DNA of 64,000 nt from Candidatus Hydrogenedentota bacterium (GCA_903893795.1 CAITNO010000055.1:83610-147609), one strand, 5' to 3'; shown: positions 25,871 through 34,606, numbered from the stretch's first letter. Made by a program: numbers and translations. Notes: generated from the sequence alone by a model not told the origin.

Positions 25871-27244
25871 TCATGTCTTGCCCATCTCCTGCGCCCTGTC
25901 CTCGATGGCCTTTACCAGCGTGCCGATGTCGGGGATGATGGAGATGAATTTTGGCTCGCCGTCGATGCATATGGCCGGGATGTTCTTGACGCCCATGTTG
26001 GCCATGTAGCCGATGCCCTCGCGGCTTTTGATCTTGTGCTCGCGCACTTCAACCGTCACGCTGGCGCGTGCGGCGGCGCGGAGGGCCGCATCAAGGGTGT
26101 AGAGGCAGGGCGCGCAGGCGGCGGAGTCGAGGGTGATGCAGTCGACAATGACTGCCTTTTCCTGGGCGAAGTTGGGCAGCTTGATGTCGTCGAAGGGCCC
26201 CATGTCCGTCACGACCACGGTGGTGCGGGCCACCTGGCGCTGGTACTCGTCGTGGACCATGGCGGTGACGGCCTGCAAATTGGCTTCGGGCGTGCCGTAG
26301 GGCAGGTCACAGCCGGGTGCGAGGATGAACCCGGTGGTTCCCGCCGTGTCGATGCAGCGGATGGCGTCGAGCATGGCATCGGCCGGCTTGCCCAGCAGCA
26401 GCACCGAGGTGAGCTTGAGATTGCCCCCGGCCGATTTGCCGTTGCGCCGCGCCAGGCTGCAGAGCAGTTCGAGCGGGATGTTCTCGTCTACGGACACATT
26501 GTCGCAGCTCGTGCGGCACATCACCTCCAGATTGCGGGTGGCGTCGCCGCAGACGAAGAGCGAGGAGAAGCCGCCCCGGACCTTCACATGGGCGAAGAGT
26601 TCATTGAGGTAAGGCGAGACGAACTCGGCAAAATGCTCGGGCGAAATCTGGCTCGTCATGGGATCGACCACGGCGATGATGTCGCACCCGTTTTCCAAAT
26701 AGAACTCGGCGGTCTTCTTGCCCACCTCCACGGCGAAGGCCATCATTTCCTTCACCTGCTCGGGGGCCATGAGCATGTCGAGGAAGACGTCGCTGCCGCG
26801 CAGGTGCGAGACGAGGGTGAAGGGACCGGTGATCAACCCATACAGCGCGATTTCACCGCCCAGCTTTTTGGCAAGCCTTTGGGTGGCCTCGGCCACCAGC
26901 GGGAAGCGTCCCCGGGTGATGTCGAAGGCGGGCAGGTTCTCCAGGCGGCCGTTATCCATCAGCGGATGGGACACCACCGACGGGGGCACCTCGTTGGCCC
27001 AGTGCAGTTTGCAGTTCAGGATTTCAGCCTCCATCTGCAAATCGAAAACAATCGGCAGCCCGTCGGGGCGGTAGAGTTCGTGCGCCTTTTCGAGTCCCTG
27101 GACGATGAGATCGGCCGACTGGAGAAACTCGGTGGCGGTCACACCCAGCAACTTTCCGCCGTGGACCCCCACAAAGGGCGCCCAGGCCGGGCGCGGCGTG
27201 TGCTGGCCCTGGATCGCCTTGAGCAACAGTTCTTTTCCATTCAT
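25871..27244 (-). CDS. UroD/MtaA-family methyltransferase fused to a thioredoxin-like domain
   Basis: The first 360 residues resemble uroporphyrinogen decarboxylase and MtaA/MtbA-type corrinoid:thiol methyltransferases. In the zinc motif the usual H-x-C is FVC (SLFVCGDATR), but the late Cys of GCDLPYGTPEAN is kept. Residues about 365-457 are a thioredoxin-like domain with CAPC at 377-380 and a cis-Pro near 423. The fusion suggests that a thiol acceptor or a redox step is built in. AGGAGG precedes the ATG. The CobW gene follows 97 bases after the stop. The methyl donor is unknown. Confidence 0.85.
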   Translation of the reverse strand: MNGKELLLKAIQGQHTPRPAWAPFVGVHGGKLLGVTATEFLQSADLIVQGLEKAHELYRPDGLPIVFDLQMEAEILNCKLHWANEVPPSVVSHPLMDNGRLENLPAFDITRGRFPLVAEATQRLAKKLGGEIALYGLITGPFTLVSHLRGSDVFLDMLMAPEQVKEMMAFAVEVGKKTAEFYLENGCDIIAVVDPMTSQISPEHFAEFVSPYLNELFAHVKVRGGFSSLFVCGDATRNLEVMCRTSCDNVSVDENIPLELLCSLARRNGKSAGGNLKLTSVLLLGKPADAMLDAIRCIDTAGTTGFILAPGCDLPYGTPEANLQAVTAMVHDEYQRQVARTTVVVTDMGPFDDIKLPNFAQEKAVIVDCITLDSAACAPCLYTLDAALRAAARASVTVEVREHKIKSREGIGYMANMGVKNIPAICIDGEPKFISIIPDIGTLVKAIEDRAQEMGKT

Positions 27245-27457
27245 GGGGACCGGCCTCCTTTGAACAGCGAATCAAAGCGGCATTGCACCATGGGGGGCTG
27301 TCATGACCCGTCCGCAAGCCGCGTCCCTATGTCATACAGCTTCAACCGCCGGGAATCAAGAAATCCCGGTGGCCACGTTGGGGTGGGGGGGATTGTTGAC
27401 GCGCCCGGGCATCCCGGCCGGGCTGCGCTTCGTGCAGCGCCGGCCCTGAGCGGCGGT

Positions 27458-28348
27458 CTAGCTGCCGCTCGGTCCCCAGACTTCCTCCACGGCGCGGCGC
27501 AGGTTGGCCAGGCCGATGGTGATCCCTTTTATGGGGTCTTCCAGTCCCTCGAATTCGAGGGACAGCACTCCGTCGAATCCGGCCTCTTTCAGCACGCGCA
27601 GGCACTGCGCCACGGGCACCTCGCCATGACCCACGATCGCGCCGCGCAGGCGGTTGCCGGCGCGGGTGGGGAACCAGCCCTCGCCGGGATCGGGGCCGTT
27701 GCCTGACTTCCAGTGGAAATCCTTCACATGCACGTGGAACGCATGGGGGGCCATCCGGCCCACGGCCTGGGCGGGGTCCTCGTCGGCGCACATGAAATTA
27801 CCCACGTCCACCAGCGCGCCAAAATTGGGATGGTTCACCACCTCGATGAGCTTTTCCATGCGCTCGCTGTCCTGGCAGAAATAGCCGTGGTTCTCCACCA
27901 TCGTGCGGATGCCGCGCGCGGCGGCAAACTCGGTCACAGCCCGGCAGCCTTCGGCCATGCGCGGCAGGGCGGCCTCGAAACACTTCGGCCCCGGATGTCC
28001 CACGGGAAAGCCCCAGCCCGCGTCGTGGCGCATGCCCGGCGCGCCCAGCGCCTCGGCCACCAGCACCTCATCGCAAAGCCGCCGGACCTCGGCGTCCAGA
28101 TTGCTGTCACTGCCGCAGAGCAGGTCGGCGGGGATGGTGTAGTTCACAATGGGCAGCCCGGCCTGCGCGCAGGCATCGCGCACGGTTGGCGCGAAGTCCA
28201 GCGCCGATACGCCCTCCGGCGGCGCCAACCCGGCAAACTCGATCACCTCAAAGCCCAGTTCCTTTGACTTGGCGATGACATCGAGCGGCTGCATCGCGCC
28301 CGATTCCACCAACTGGCTGAAACTGTACGAACTTACACCGATTTTCAT
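27458..28348 (-). CDS. Sugar phosphate isomerase/epimerase-like protein (xylose isomerase-like TIM barrel)
   Basis: The 296 residues follow the AP-endonuclease-2/xylose isomerase barrel. MKIGVSSYSF opens the barrel, TMVENHGYF gives the metal-binding Glu, ALVDVGNFM the Asp region, FHVHVKDFHWK the His cluster and VLSLEFEG the last Glu. Family members isomerise or epimerise ketosugars and inositol derivatives and often accompany Gfo/Idh/MocA dehydrogenases. Just past its 5' end lie a family 1 repeat and a remnant of such a dehydrogenase. AGGA precedes the ATG. The substrate is unknown. Confidence 0.85.
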   Translation of the reverse strand: MKIGVSSYSFSQLVESGAMQPLDVIAKSKELGFEVIEFAGLAPPEGVSALDFAPTVRDACAQAGLPIVNYTIPADLLCGSDSNLDAEVRRLCDEVLVAEALGAPGMRHDAGWGFPVGHPGPKCFEAALPRMAEGCRAVTEFAAARGIRTMVENHGYFCQDSERMEKLIEVVNHPNFGALVDVGNFMCADEDPAQAVGRMAPHAFHVHVKDFHWKSGNGPDPGEGWFPTRAGNRLRGAIVGHGEVPVAQCLRVLKEAGFDGVLSLEFEGLEDPIKGITIGLANLRRAVEEVWGPSGS

Positions 28349-28372
28349 GTTGTCATTTCCTGTTCATGCCCC

Positions 28373-28458
28373 CCGTCATCCCCGCGAAGGCGGGGTTCCA
28401 ATAACCGTGCAGGCGTCTGCCTCCAGCCTCTGAATTCCCGCGTGCGCGGGAATGACGG
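28373..28458. repeat. Repeat family 1, composite element
   Basis: CCGTCATCCCCGCG and CGCGGGAATGACGG at the ends, with an internal spacer. It lies between the isomerase start and the oxidoreductase remnant. Confidence 0.85.
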
Positions 28459-28488
28459 AACGGCGGTATTTCGTTAGTGGCCGATGGT

Positions 28489-28590
28489 TCAGAATTGCTT
28501 CACTTTCACAAACTTGCCCGTCTCGCCGGACTTCAAGATCGCCTCGCACAGCGCAATCGCGTAGCGGCTCAATTCACCCGGTGTGGGCGT
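28489..28590 (-). pseudogene. C-terminal remnant of a Gfo/Idh/MocA oxidoreductase
   Basis: The minus strand still encodes about 33 residues ending TPTPGELSRYAIALCEAIL and then KSGETGKFVKVKQF before a stop. This is almost the same as the end of the intact oxidoreductase at 29301-30320 (TPGELGRDAIALCEAIV, ETRKFVKVKRF). The similarity breaks at about 28590, where unrelated sequence leading to a membrane-protein gene begins. The rest of the gene is missing, so an ancestral dehydrogenase next to the isomerase was probably lost. Confidence 0.8.
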
Positions 28591-28611
28591 TGTCTACTGG
28601 AAGCGGCAGGT

Positions 28612-29070
28612 TCACTCCAACGTCAGGCTGGAAGGATCCGTCATGTAAAAGGGAACGTCTGCGTCGATGCCAACAATCGCCTCATCCACCGAGATGTTAC
28701 CGAGTAAAGCGCACATGCAGGCGAACCAGCACACCACAGAAACAATCGCAGTCTTCGGCGGTTTCTGAATGTCATGCCGCAGCCAGCATAGAATCAGCAA
28801 CAAGTTCGCGATAGCCGGCGGACCGAGCCAGAACGAAACCTCGTGAACCACTGTGAAGCCAACACCAAGATGAGCATATGTCGGCTTCGCGCCGAGAGTG
28901 ATAAGTAAAATAATCTCAATGAGGATACAGAGAGCGACGGATAAAGAAACAGCAAATGCCACCGACTGCAATAGACGCAACTTGGTGAAAAGGGAGGCGG
29001 CACCATAGCAATAGACCACGCTCGTGACAAGAGTCACTGGGAACGCAAACATCAATCCAAAGAGTTCCAT
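28612..29070 (-). CDS. Small integral membrane protein of unknown function
   Basis: The 152 residues contain four predicted membrane helices (about 5-28, 33-58, 73-97 and 105-125), then a short acidic tail ending YMTDPSSLTLE. I do not recognise the family. The base composition is visibly more AT-rich than the neighbours. The gene lies exactly where the neighbouring dehydrogenase remnant is cut, which points to acquisition by transfer. A GAGGCG site precedes the ATG. The 230 bases upstream hold nothing recognisable except a fragment (CTTCGTGTTCTATGTGCCTC) of the kind of degenerate repeat seen near 34.4 kb. Confidence 0.6.
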   Translation of the reverse strand: MELFGLMFAFPVTLVTSVVYCYGAASLFTKLRLLQSVAFAVSLSVALCILIEIILLITLGAKPTYAHLGVGFTVVHEVSFWLGPPAIANLLLILCWLRHDIQKPPKTAIVSVVCWFACMCALLGNISVDEAIVGIDADVPFYMTDPSSLTLE

Positions 29071-29300
29071 GCTTTCGCCTCAAAATGGTTATATGGTTTC
29101 TTTATGGCGCCGTTGTGTCACATGACCAAGGCATACTACTCTGAGGTCGCAATTCGTGACAACTTCGAGCTCGACGGTTCCGATACTTGCCACTCCTTCG
29201 GCGCTCCAAGGCGCAACGGGTTTCTTCTGAACCCTTTATCCCCTACATCCTTGTGCAACTTTCTTCCTTCGTGTTCTATGTGCCTCCGTGGTAAATCTGC

Positions 29301-30320
29301 CTAGAATCTCTTAACTTTCACAAATTTCCTCGTCTCGCCAGATCTAACGATCGCTTCGCACAGCGCGATGGCGTCGCGGCCCAGTTCGCCCGGCGTGGGC
29401 GAGTTGATCTTGCCGCGGATGGCGTCGAAGAATGCCTGCTGGCTGGTGGTGCGTTTTGCGGGCACCTTGGGGTGCGTCACCACATCGGGCGTGCCCTTGC
29501 GGCCCGGCTTGATCAGTTCTATCGGCGCGGATTCGGTGAAGCCCATGCGCAGCGTGCCCTTCTCGCCGTAGACCTCGAGGAATCCGCCGCCGCAGGGCGT
29601 GACCCAGCTCAATTCGAGCACGCCTGTTGCGCCGTTCTCAAAACGCATGATCACCGAGGCGTTGTCGATCACGTCGATGCCGGGCTTGCGCGTCCCCGTG
29701 AGCGCCGCCAACTCCGTCACCGGTCCGGCGGTCCAGCGCATCATCTCGGCCATGTGCACGCCGATGTCGAGCACAATGCCGCCCTCCCAGGCCTTCTGCA
29801 CAAACCATGTCGCGCCGGGCGACCAACCCACATCGGGCGTGGTGCCGCCCGCGCGCAGGCAGCGCAGGTGGATGGGCGTGCCGATGGTGCCCTGCTGCAC
29901 CAGTTTCGCGAAGGCGGCGTAGGGCGGGTGATAGTGCAGCGTGTGGTTGATCTGGAGGATGCGGTTCGCCCTGCGGGCCGTTTCGATCATGCGCGTCGTT
30001 TCCGGTGTCGTGGCGGCCATCGGCTTTTCGCACAGCACATGCAGCCCCGCCGCCAGCGCATCCAGCGTCATGGGCCGGTGCAGTTTGTTCGGTGTGCAGA
30101 CCACCACGGCATCGACGCCGGAACGGAACATGGCGGCCGAGTCGGTGAACCGCGCCGCATCGCCCAGGCCGAACTTCGCCGACAGGGTCTCCATCTGCGC
30201 CGGGTTCACGTCGCACAGCGCCGTGATCTTCGCGCCCTTCACGCCCAGCCAGCCCGGCACATGATCCTCATGGGCAATCTTGCCGCAGCCTGTGATGCCG
30301 ATTCTTAACGTATCCGCCAT
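29301..30320 (-). CDS. Gfo/Idh/MocA-family oxidoreductase, cytoplasmic
   Basis: The 339 residues have the Rossmann start LRIGITGCGKIAHEDHVPG, the catalytic-region motif LCEKPMA and the C-terminal domain with GGIVLDIGVHMAEMMRW. There is no signal peptide, unlike three paralogues in this window. The start is the ATG at 30320 with GGGAG 7 bases upstream; the open frame extends far upstream but without homology. It probably oxidises a sugar or cyclitol with NAD(P). Its last 34 codons are duplicated as the remnant at 28489-28590. Confidence 0.88.
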   Translation of the reverse strand: MADTLRIGITGCGKIAHEDHVPGWLGVKGAKITALCDVNPAQMETLSAKFGLGDAARFTDSAAMFRSGVDAVVVCTPNKLHRPMTLDALAAGLHVLCEKPMAATTPETTRMIETARRANRILQINHTLHYHPPYAAFAKLVQQGTIGTPIHLRCLRAGGTTPDVGWSPGATWFVQKAWEGGIVLDIGVHMAEMMRWTAGPVTELAALTGTRKPGIDVIDNASVIMRFENGATGVLELSWVTPCGGGFLEVYGEKGTLRMGFTESAPIELIKPGRKGTPDVVTHPKVPAKRTTSQQAFFDAIRGKINSPTPGELGRDAIALCEAIVRSGETRKFVKVKRF

Positions 30321-30369
30321 GCCCAGTCTCCCGTTCAGCTCAATTGCCCCGCGCAAAAACAAAGACAGA

Positions 30370-30399
30370 AGCCGGCAGGGATGCCGGCGCTCCCAGTGC
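30370..30399. repeat. Dispersed repeat, family 4 (AGCCGGCAGGGATGCCGGCG)
   Basis: A 29-30 bp element with the small palindrome GCCGGCAGGGATGCCGGC followed by GCTCCCAGTGC. An identical copy lies at 38305-38333 and a diverged inverted copy at 54112-54138. Confidence 0.8.
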
Positions 30400-30515
30400 G
30401 CAGGAACCCCGCGGCAGGGCAAGGGCTTGAGCGTAAGCCATTTCCTCCCTTGATTCAACCGCGGGTAATAGCGAGAATTGGGATGCTGCCCCATCCAACA
30501 CAGGAGCCCAAGACC

Positions 30516-31445
30516 ATGACCTGGATGATTCCGCTGAGCCTGTTCTGCCTGAGCGCCGTTCAAGGCGCGACGCCCGTGATTCTGGACACGGACATCGGCG
30601 ACGACATTGACGACACGTGGGCGCTGTGCATGGCGCTGGGTTCGCCCGACATTGACCTGAAACTGATCGTCACGGCGGTGCACAACACGCCGGTCAAGGC
30701 CCGGCTGGTGGCAAAGATCCTGGAACGGGCCGGACGCACCGACATTCCGCTGGGCATCGGCAAGAAAACCAAGGAAACGCCCATCAACCAGGAGAAATGG
30801 CTCGGCGACTACAGCCTGGACCAGTACAAGGGCAAGGTCTATCAGGACGGGGTGCAGGCGCTGATCGACACGATTCAGGCGGCCAGGGAACCCATCACCC
30901 TGTGCGCCATCGGCCCGCTGACCAACCTGGCCGAGGCGCTCAAGCGCGACCCGTCCATCGCGGCCAAGGCCCGGCTGGTGCTGATGTTCGGCAGCGTGCG
31001 CATCGGCTATGGCGGCAAGTCGACGCCCGACCCGGAATGGAACGTGGTGTGCGACGTGCCCGCGGCCCAGGCGGTCTTCGCCGCGCCCTGGGACATCACC
31101 ATTGCCCCACTCGACACCTGCGGCACGCTCAAGCTGGAGGGCGAAGACTATACGGCAGTGGCGAAATCTGAAACCAAACTCGCCCGGATCGTGGTCGAAA
31201 ACTATGACCAGTGGGTGAACCGGGGCCAGTATGCCAAGGATTCGAGCAGCATCCTGTTTGACACCCAGGCGATGTACATGACCCGGTCCACCGATTTTCT
31301 GACGCTGGAAACGGTCAAATTGAGTGTGAACGACAAGGGCATGACCATCGAGGACCCGAACGGGCGTCCGGTGCACTGCGCGCTGGGCTGGAAAGACCAG
31401 GCAGGGTTCAAGAAGGCGCTGACCGGGGCGTTGACGCGGCCCTGA
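30516..31445 (+). CDS. Inosine/uridine-preferring nucleoside hydrolase-like protein
   Basis: These enzymes split the N-glycosidic bond of nucleosides using a bound calcium ion. The 309 residues open with a short signal-like stretch (MTWMIPLSLFCLSAVQG) and then PVILDTDIGDDIDDTWAL, the calcium-binding DxDxxxDD motif. AIGPLTNLAEAL and the later PEWNVVCDVPAA (the usual AEFN position) are also family features. CAGGAG precedes the ATG at 30516. The secreted form would act in the periplasm. The upstream neighbour is a divergent oxidoreductase. Confidence 0.88.
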   Translation: MTWMIPLSLFCLSAVQGATPVILDTDIGDDIDDTWALCMALGSPDIDLKLIVTAVHNTPVKARLVAKILERAGRTDIPLGIGKKTKETPINQEKWLGDYSLDQYKGKVYQDGVQALIDTIQAAREPITLCAIGPLTNLAEALKRDPSIAAKARLVLMFGSVRIGYGGKSTPDPEWNVVCDVPAAQAVFAAPWDITIAPLDTCGTLKLEGEDYTAVAKSETKLARIVVENYDQWVNRGQYAKDSSSILFDTQAMYMTRSTDFLTLETVKLSVNDKGMTIEDPNGRPVHCALGWKDQAGFKKALTGALTRP

Positions 31446-31472
31446 AGTGCCCCATGGAGACAGGCCAAGCGG

Positions 31473-31501
31473 TTGCAAATTCTGCGTTTTTGTCCTAGAA
31501 T
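31473..31501 (+). promoter_or_regulatory. Promoter of hicBA
   Basis: TTGCAA (31473-31478) and TAGAAT (31496-31501) are separated by 17 bases, 37 bases upstream of the hicB ATG. HicB antitoxins usually repress such a promoter. Confidence 0.6.
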
Positions 31502-31537
31502 CGACCTGTGAAGACCAAATTGGCAGGAGTTCATGAC

Positions 31538-31762
31538 ATGGAACAGACACTGCGGATGCCGATTCTGACGTGGAAAGAGGGCGAAGTGTACGTGGCGGAC
31601 TGTCCGGCGGTGCGAATTGCCAGTCAGGGAGATACCGAGCAGGAAGCGATAGAGAACCTCAAAGAGGCGATAGAACTGTACTTTGAAGACATGCCGGGAA
31701 TGACGGTCCCGCCTTATGAGGATGCCCACGCGCGGGAGATTGAGGTGCCCCTTGCCTCTTAA
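31538..31762 (+). CDS. hicB: HicB-family antitoxin
   Basis: The 74 residues form the RNase H-like HicB fold: LRMPILTWKEGEVYVADCP, then GDTEQEAIENLKEAIELYFE. It neutralises the HicA RNase. There is no obvious C-terminal DNA-binding domain; the product is short. The ATG at 31538 has AGGAG 10 bases upstream; a GTG ten codons earlier is possible. The antitoxin gene comes first, the reverse of the classic hicAB order but common in UPF0150-type pairs. Its stop overlaps the preferred hicA start. Confidence 0.88.
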   Translation: MEQTLRMPILTWKEGEVYVADCPAVRIASQGDTEQEAIENLKEAIELYFEDMPGMTVPPYEDAHAREIEVPLAS

Positions 31763-31973
31763 CCCGATGCCTGCGCGGGAGGTGGTGAGCCGGTTAGAGA
31801 AACTTGGTTTTCAACGGGTTTCTCAGAAGGGCAGCCACCTGAAGTTGCGGCGGGAACGGGGTGGGAAGGTTTATACGGTCGTGGTCCCAATGCATCGTCG
31901 CGATATTGCAATATCTGTGCTGGGGCGGATACTGCAACAGGCCGGTTTGGAGTGGGATGAGTTCAAAGGTTAA
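31752..31973 (+). CDS. hicA: HicA-family mRNA interferase toxin
   Basis: Small double-stranded-RNA-binding-like RNase of a toxin-antitoxin pair. The 73 residues show AREVVSRLEKLGFQRVSQKG, then SHLKLRRE with the catalytic His, and the VVPMHRRDIAISVLGRILQQ tail. The TTG at 31752 gives the family-like start PLNPMPAREVV, overlaps hicB and has GAGG 8 bases upstream. The ATG at 31767 is the alternative. Confidence 0.88.
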   Translation: MPLNPMPAREVVSRLEKLGFQRVSQKGSHLKLRRERGGKVYTVVVPMHRRDIAISVLGRILQQAGLEWDEFKG

Positions 31974-32110
31974 GCAATTCCAAAGCTGACTGCTGACAAC
32001 GCTGAATTTGCGGGACGTTTCTGTTATTCTGATAAGACGTTATTGCGGCCGTCGGCCGCTGGCAGCACATTGAACAACCTTTTTCAACAATGGTCAGGAG
32101 GTATTGGGAT

Positions 32111-33361
32111 ATGGAAGAGCGCGGAAGCATCAGCCGCCGGGACTTTGCCAAGGCGTCGGCGCTGGCCGGGTTTGCCGTGATTTCTGCAAGAGCAGGCGTG
32201 GCGGCGACCAACACGGACACCCTGAAGATTGGGCTTATCGGCTGCGGCGGACGCGGCACGGGCGCGGCGGTCAACTGCCTCACCGGCGTGGAAAACATCA
32301 AGCTGGTGGCCATGGCCGACACGTTTCCAGACAAGATCGAGGCGTGCCTTAAGAACCTGGAGAAGGCCGGCGACAAGATTTGGGGCAAGGTGGACGTGAA
32401 GCCCGACATGCAGTTTGTCGGCCTGGACGCCTACCAGAAGCTGCTCAAGACCGATGTGGATGTGGTCATTCATGCAACGCCGCCCTATGCCCGCCCCCTG
32501 CACGTTGAGGCGGTCATCAACGCCGGCAAGCACCTCTTCACCGAGAAGCCCGTGGCCGTCGACCCCGTCGGCATCCGCCGCGTACTGGCCGCCGCCAAAA
32601 AGGCGCAGGACAACAAGCAGTGCATCGTGACCGGCCTGCAGCGCCGCCACCAGCTTCCCTACATCGAGACCATCAAGCAGCTTCAGGACGGCAAGATCGG
32701 CCAGATCGTCGCGGGCCGCGCCTACTGGAACGGCGGTCTGCCCTTCAGCCACCTGCGCAAGGACGGCTGGAATGACCTCGAATACCGCCTGCGCAACTGG
32801 TACAACCAGTGCTGGACCTGCGGCGACAACATCGTCGAACAGCACGTCCATAACCTGGACGTCCTCAACTGGGTGCTGGGCGGCCATCCCGAGAAGGTCA
32901 CCGCGTCCGGCGGCCGCGCCTGGAAGCCGGTTGAAGAGCGCTTCGGCGACATCTGGGACAACTTCTCCTGCGACTACACCTACGCGAACGACGTGCACGT
33001 GCTGAGCATGTCCCGCCATTGGAACGACACGGCCAACGATGTTTCCGAGCATGTGGTCGGCACCACGGGTGTCAGCAACTGTCAGGATCTGGCCAAAGGC
33101 GGCATCGACCCCTACGTGCAGGAGCACATCGACCTCTTCGCGGCCATTCGCGGCGAAGCCCCCTACGCCAACGAGCTGTTCCGCACGGCCGAAAGCACCA
33201 TGACGGCGATCATGGGCCGCATGGCGGCCTACACCGGCGAGGAACTCACCTGGGACAAGGCGCTCAACAGCGACCTGAGCATCGTTCCCGAAGTGCTCGA
33301 CTTCGACAAGTCCTATCCGGTCGGCCCGATCCCCGTCCCCGGCAAGAAATACAAGGGATAA
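32111..33361 (+). CDS. Gfo/Idh/MocA-family oxidoreductase, Tat-exported
   Basis: The 416 residues begin with a Tat signal (SISRRDFAKASALAGFAV) cleaved near AGVAA. The Rossmann start is LKIGLIGCGGRGTGAAVNC and the catalytic-region motif is FTEKPVAVDP. The C-terminal part has WNDLEYRLRNWYNQCWTCGD and IVEQHVHNLDVLNWVLG, typical of the exported subgroup of planctomycete-like genomes. AGGAGG lies 10 bases before the ATG. It stands alone, downstream of hicBA. The substrate is unknown. Confidence 0.88.
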   Translation: MEERGSISRRDFAKASALAGFAVISARAGVAATNTDTLKIGLIGCGGRGTGAAVNCLTGVENIKLVAMADTFPDKIEACLKNLEKAGDKIWGKVDVKPDMQFVGLDAYQKLLKTDVDVVIHATPPYARPLHVEAVINAGKHLFTEKPVAVDPVGIRRVLAAAKKAQDNKQCIVTGLQRRHQLPYIETIKQLQDGKIGQIVAGRAYWNGGLPFSHLRKDGWNDLEYRLRNWYNQCWTCGDNIVEQHVHNLDVLNWVLGGHPEKVTASGGRAWKPVEERFGDIWDNFSCDYTYANDVHVLSMSRHWNDTANDVSEHVVGTTGVSNCQDLAKGGIDPYVQEHIDLFAAIRGEAPYANELFRTAESTMTAIMGRMAAYTGEELTWDKALNSDLSIVPEVLDFDKSYPVGPIPVPGKKYKG

Positions 33362-33459
33362 TCCACCCTTCATCGCGACCCATCCCCGCCCCCCCGGCCC
33401 CCGCGCCGGGGGGGCGCTGTCTTAATTCGCCTTGTTGGCCCGCGTTGTAAAATGAATAC

Positions 33460-33487
33460 TTGCATCGCTCCCGGCGTTTAGTACAAT
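33460..33487 (+). promoter_or_regulatory. Promoter of the glycine-zipper lipoprotein gene
   Basis: TTGCAT and TACAAT (33482-33487) are separated by 16 bases, about 100 bases upstream of the ATG. Confidence 0.5.
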
Positions 33488-33589
33488 GTGAACTGAATAT
33501 CGGCCGAGTCCCAAGCGGGGCAAAAACGGCTGGAATTGACTGTTTATCGGAGGCGGGAGCGCGCTCCCGGGCTAGGAAAGGAAAGAGCA

Positions 33590-34195
33590 ATGTCGAAAAC
33601 GTGGATGAGAGTTCTCAGTTGCACCCTGATAGCGAGCGTGGTGGCACTGGGCATCGTGGGCTGCGAGACCTACGGCGAGGCGGCCGGTTTGGGCGGCGCC
33701 ATCGGCGCCGGCACCGGCGCGATTATCGGCAACCAGTCGCACAATGCCGTTGCGGGTGCGCTGATCGGCGGCGCGCTGGGCGCGGTCACCGGCCTTATCG
33801 TGCATGATATCAAGGTAAAACAGGCCCGCAGCAGGGAGCAAACGGCGCAGGTCTACAATTACCAGCCGACGCAGGGCGAAATGCTCACGCTGGAGCGTTC
33901 CGAAGTCCTGCCGCCCTCCGTGCGTCCCGGCGAGGAAATCTCCGGCACCATCCAGTATGCCCTTTTAGGCACCGGTGGTGGGGTGCAGGTTGGCGAACAG
34001 CGCACCATCATGCAGGGTGACCGCACCGTTGCCGACATTTCCACCCAGAACTTCACCCGCCAGGACGGCACCTGGGTCAGCACGCTGCCCTTCCGCCTTC
34101 CGGGCAACATCCAGCCGGGACAGTATTCCGTGGTGACCACGGTGCGCACCGCCCGGTCGGCCATCTCCGGCCGCGCCAACTTCACGGTGCTGTAA
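33590..34195 (+). CDS. Glycine-zipper lipoprotein
   Basis: The 201 residues start with a lipoprotein signal whose lipobox is GIVGC (Cys about residue 24). Then comes a glycine zipper (GLGGAIGAGTGAIIG, then AVAGALIGGALGAVTG) as in OmpA-associated Lpp/SlyB-like proteins. A soluble beta-rich C-terminal half follows (TLERSEVLPPSVRPGEEISG, then PGQYSVVTTVRTA), which looks like an Ig-like domain. It probably sits in the outer membrane and helps envelope integrity. It has its own promoter and a strong terminator, so it is monocistronic. Confidence 0.82.
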   Translation: MSKTWMRVLSCTLIASVVALGIVGCETYGEAAGLGGAIGAGTGAIIGNQSHNAVAGALIGGALGAVTGLIVHDIKVKQARSREQTAQVYNYQPTQGEMLTLERSEVLPPSVRPGEEISGTIQYALLGTGGGVQVGEQRTIMQGDRTVADISTQNFTRQDGTWVSTLPFRLPGNIQPGQYSVVTTVRTARSAISGRANFTVL

Positions 34196-34222
34196 GCTTT
34201 AAGAAGACAGTCTGAAACAAAG

Positions 34223-34260
34223 CGCGCCGCACTCCAAGACGGGAGTGCGGCGCGTTGTTT
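34223..34260 (+). terminator. Rho-independent terminator
   Basis: A perfect 13-bp stem (CGCGCCGCACTCC with GGAGTGCGGCGCG) encloses a short loop and is followed by TTGTTT. It ends the lipoprotein transcript. Confidence 0.9.
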
Positions 34261-34460
34261 CATCGCCTTGTGCCTTTTGTGCTGTTATCTGCCATTTTCA
34301 ATCAGTCTTTTCAAAGACGTTCATTCGCCTCAGCCATAAGTCATTCTGCACAAAGAAGACAAACCACGGAAGGCACAGGGGGACACAGAGAAACTGGGTA
34401 GCCTTAATCCTTTGGTCTATCTTGTGAATCCTGTTCTTCCATGTCAAACCATCTAATGCC

Positions 34461-34545
34461 TTTTTCCGTGTAGTTCCGTGAATTCCGTGGTTAGTTCCTA
34501 TTTGGGGGAATTGCCAACCACGGAATTCACGGAGTTGCACGGAAG
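34461..34545. repeat. Long inverted repeat of the TTCCGTG/CACGGAA type
   Basis: Arms at 34461-34492 and 34515-34545 share GTTCCGTGAATTCCGTGGTT against AACCACGGAATTCACGGA. Nearby 34361-34390 carries a degenerate ACCACGGA/GGCACAG tandem. The 410-base gap between the lipoprotein and the GT-C gene holds only this and the terminator. Confidence 0.65.
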
Positions 34546-34606
34546 AAGAATCTCACAATGAATCAGTCTTGGGTTGTGGGCTATGCGCTCGTTGGGCCCC
34601 TTGTGG

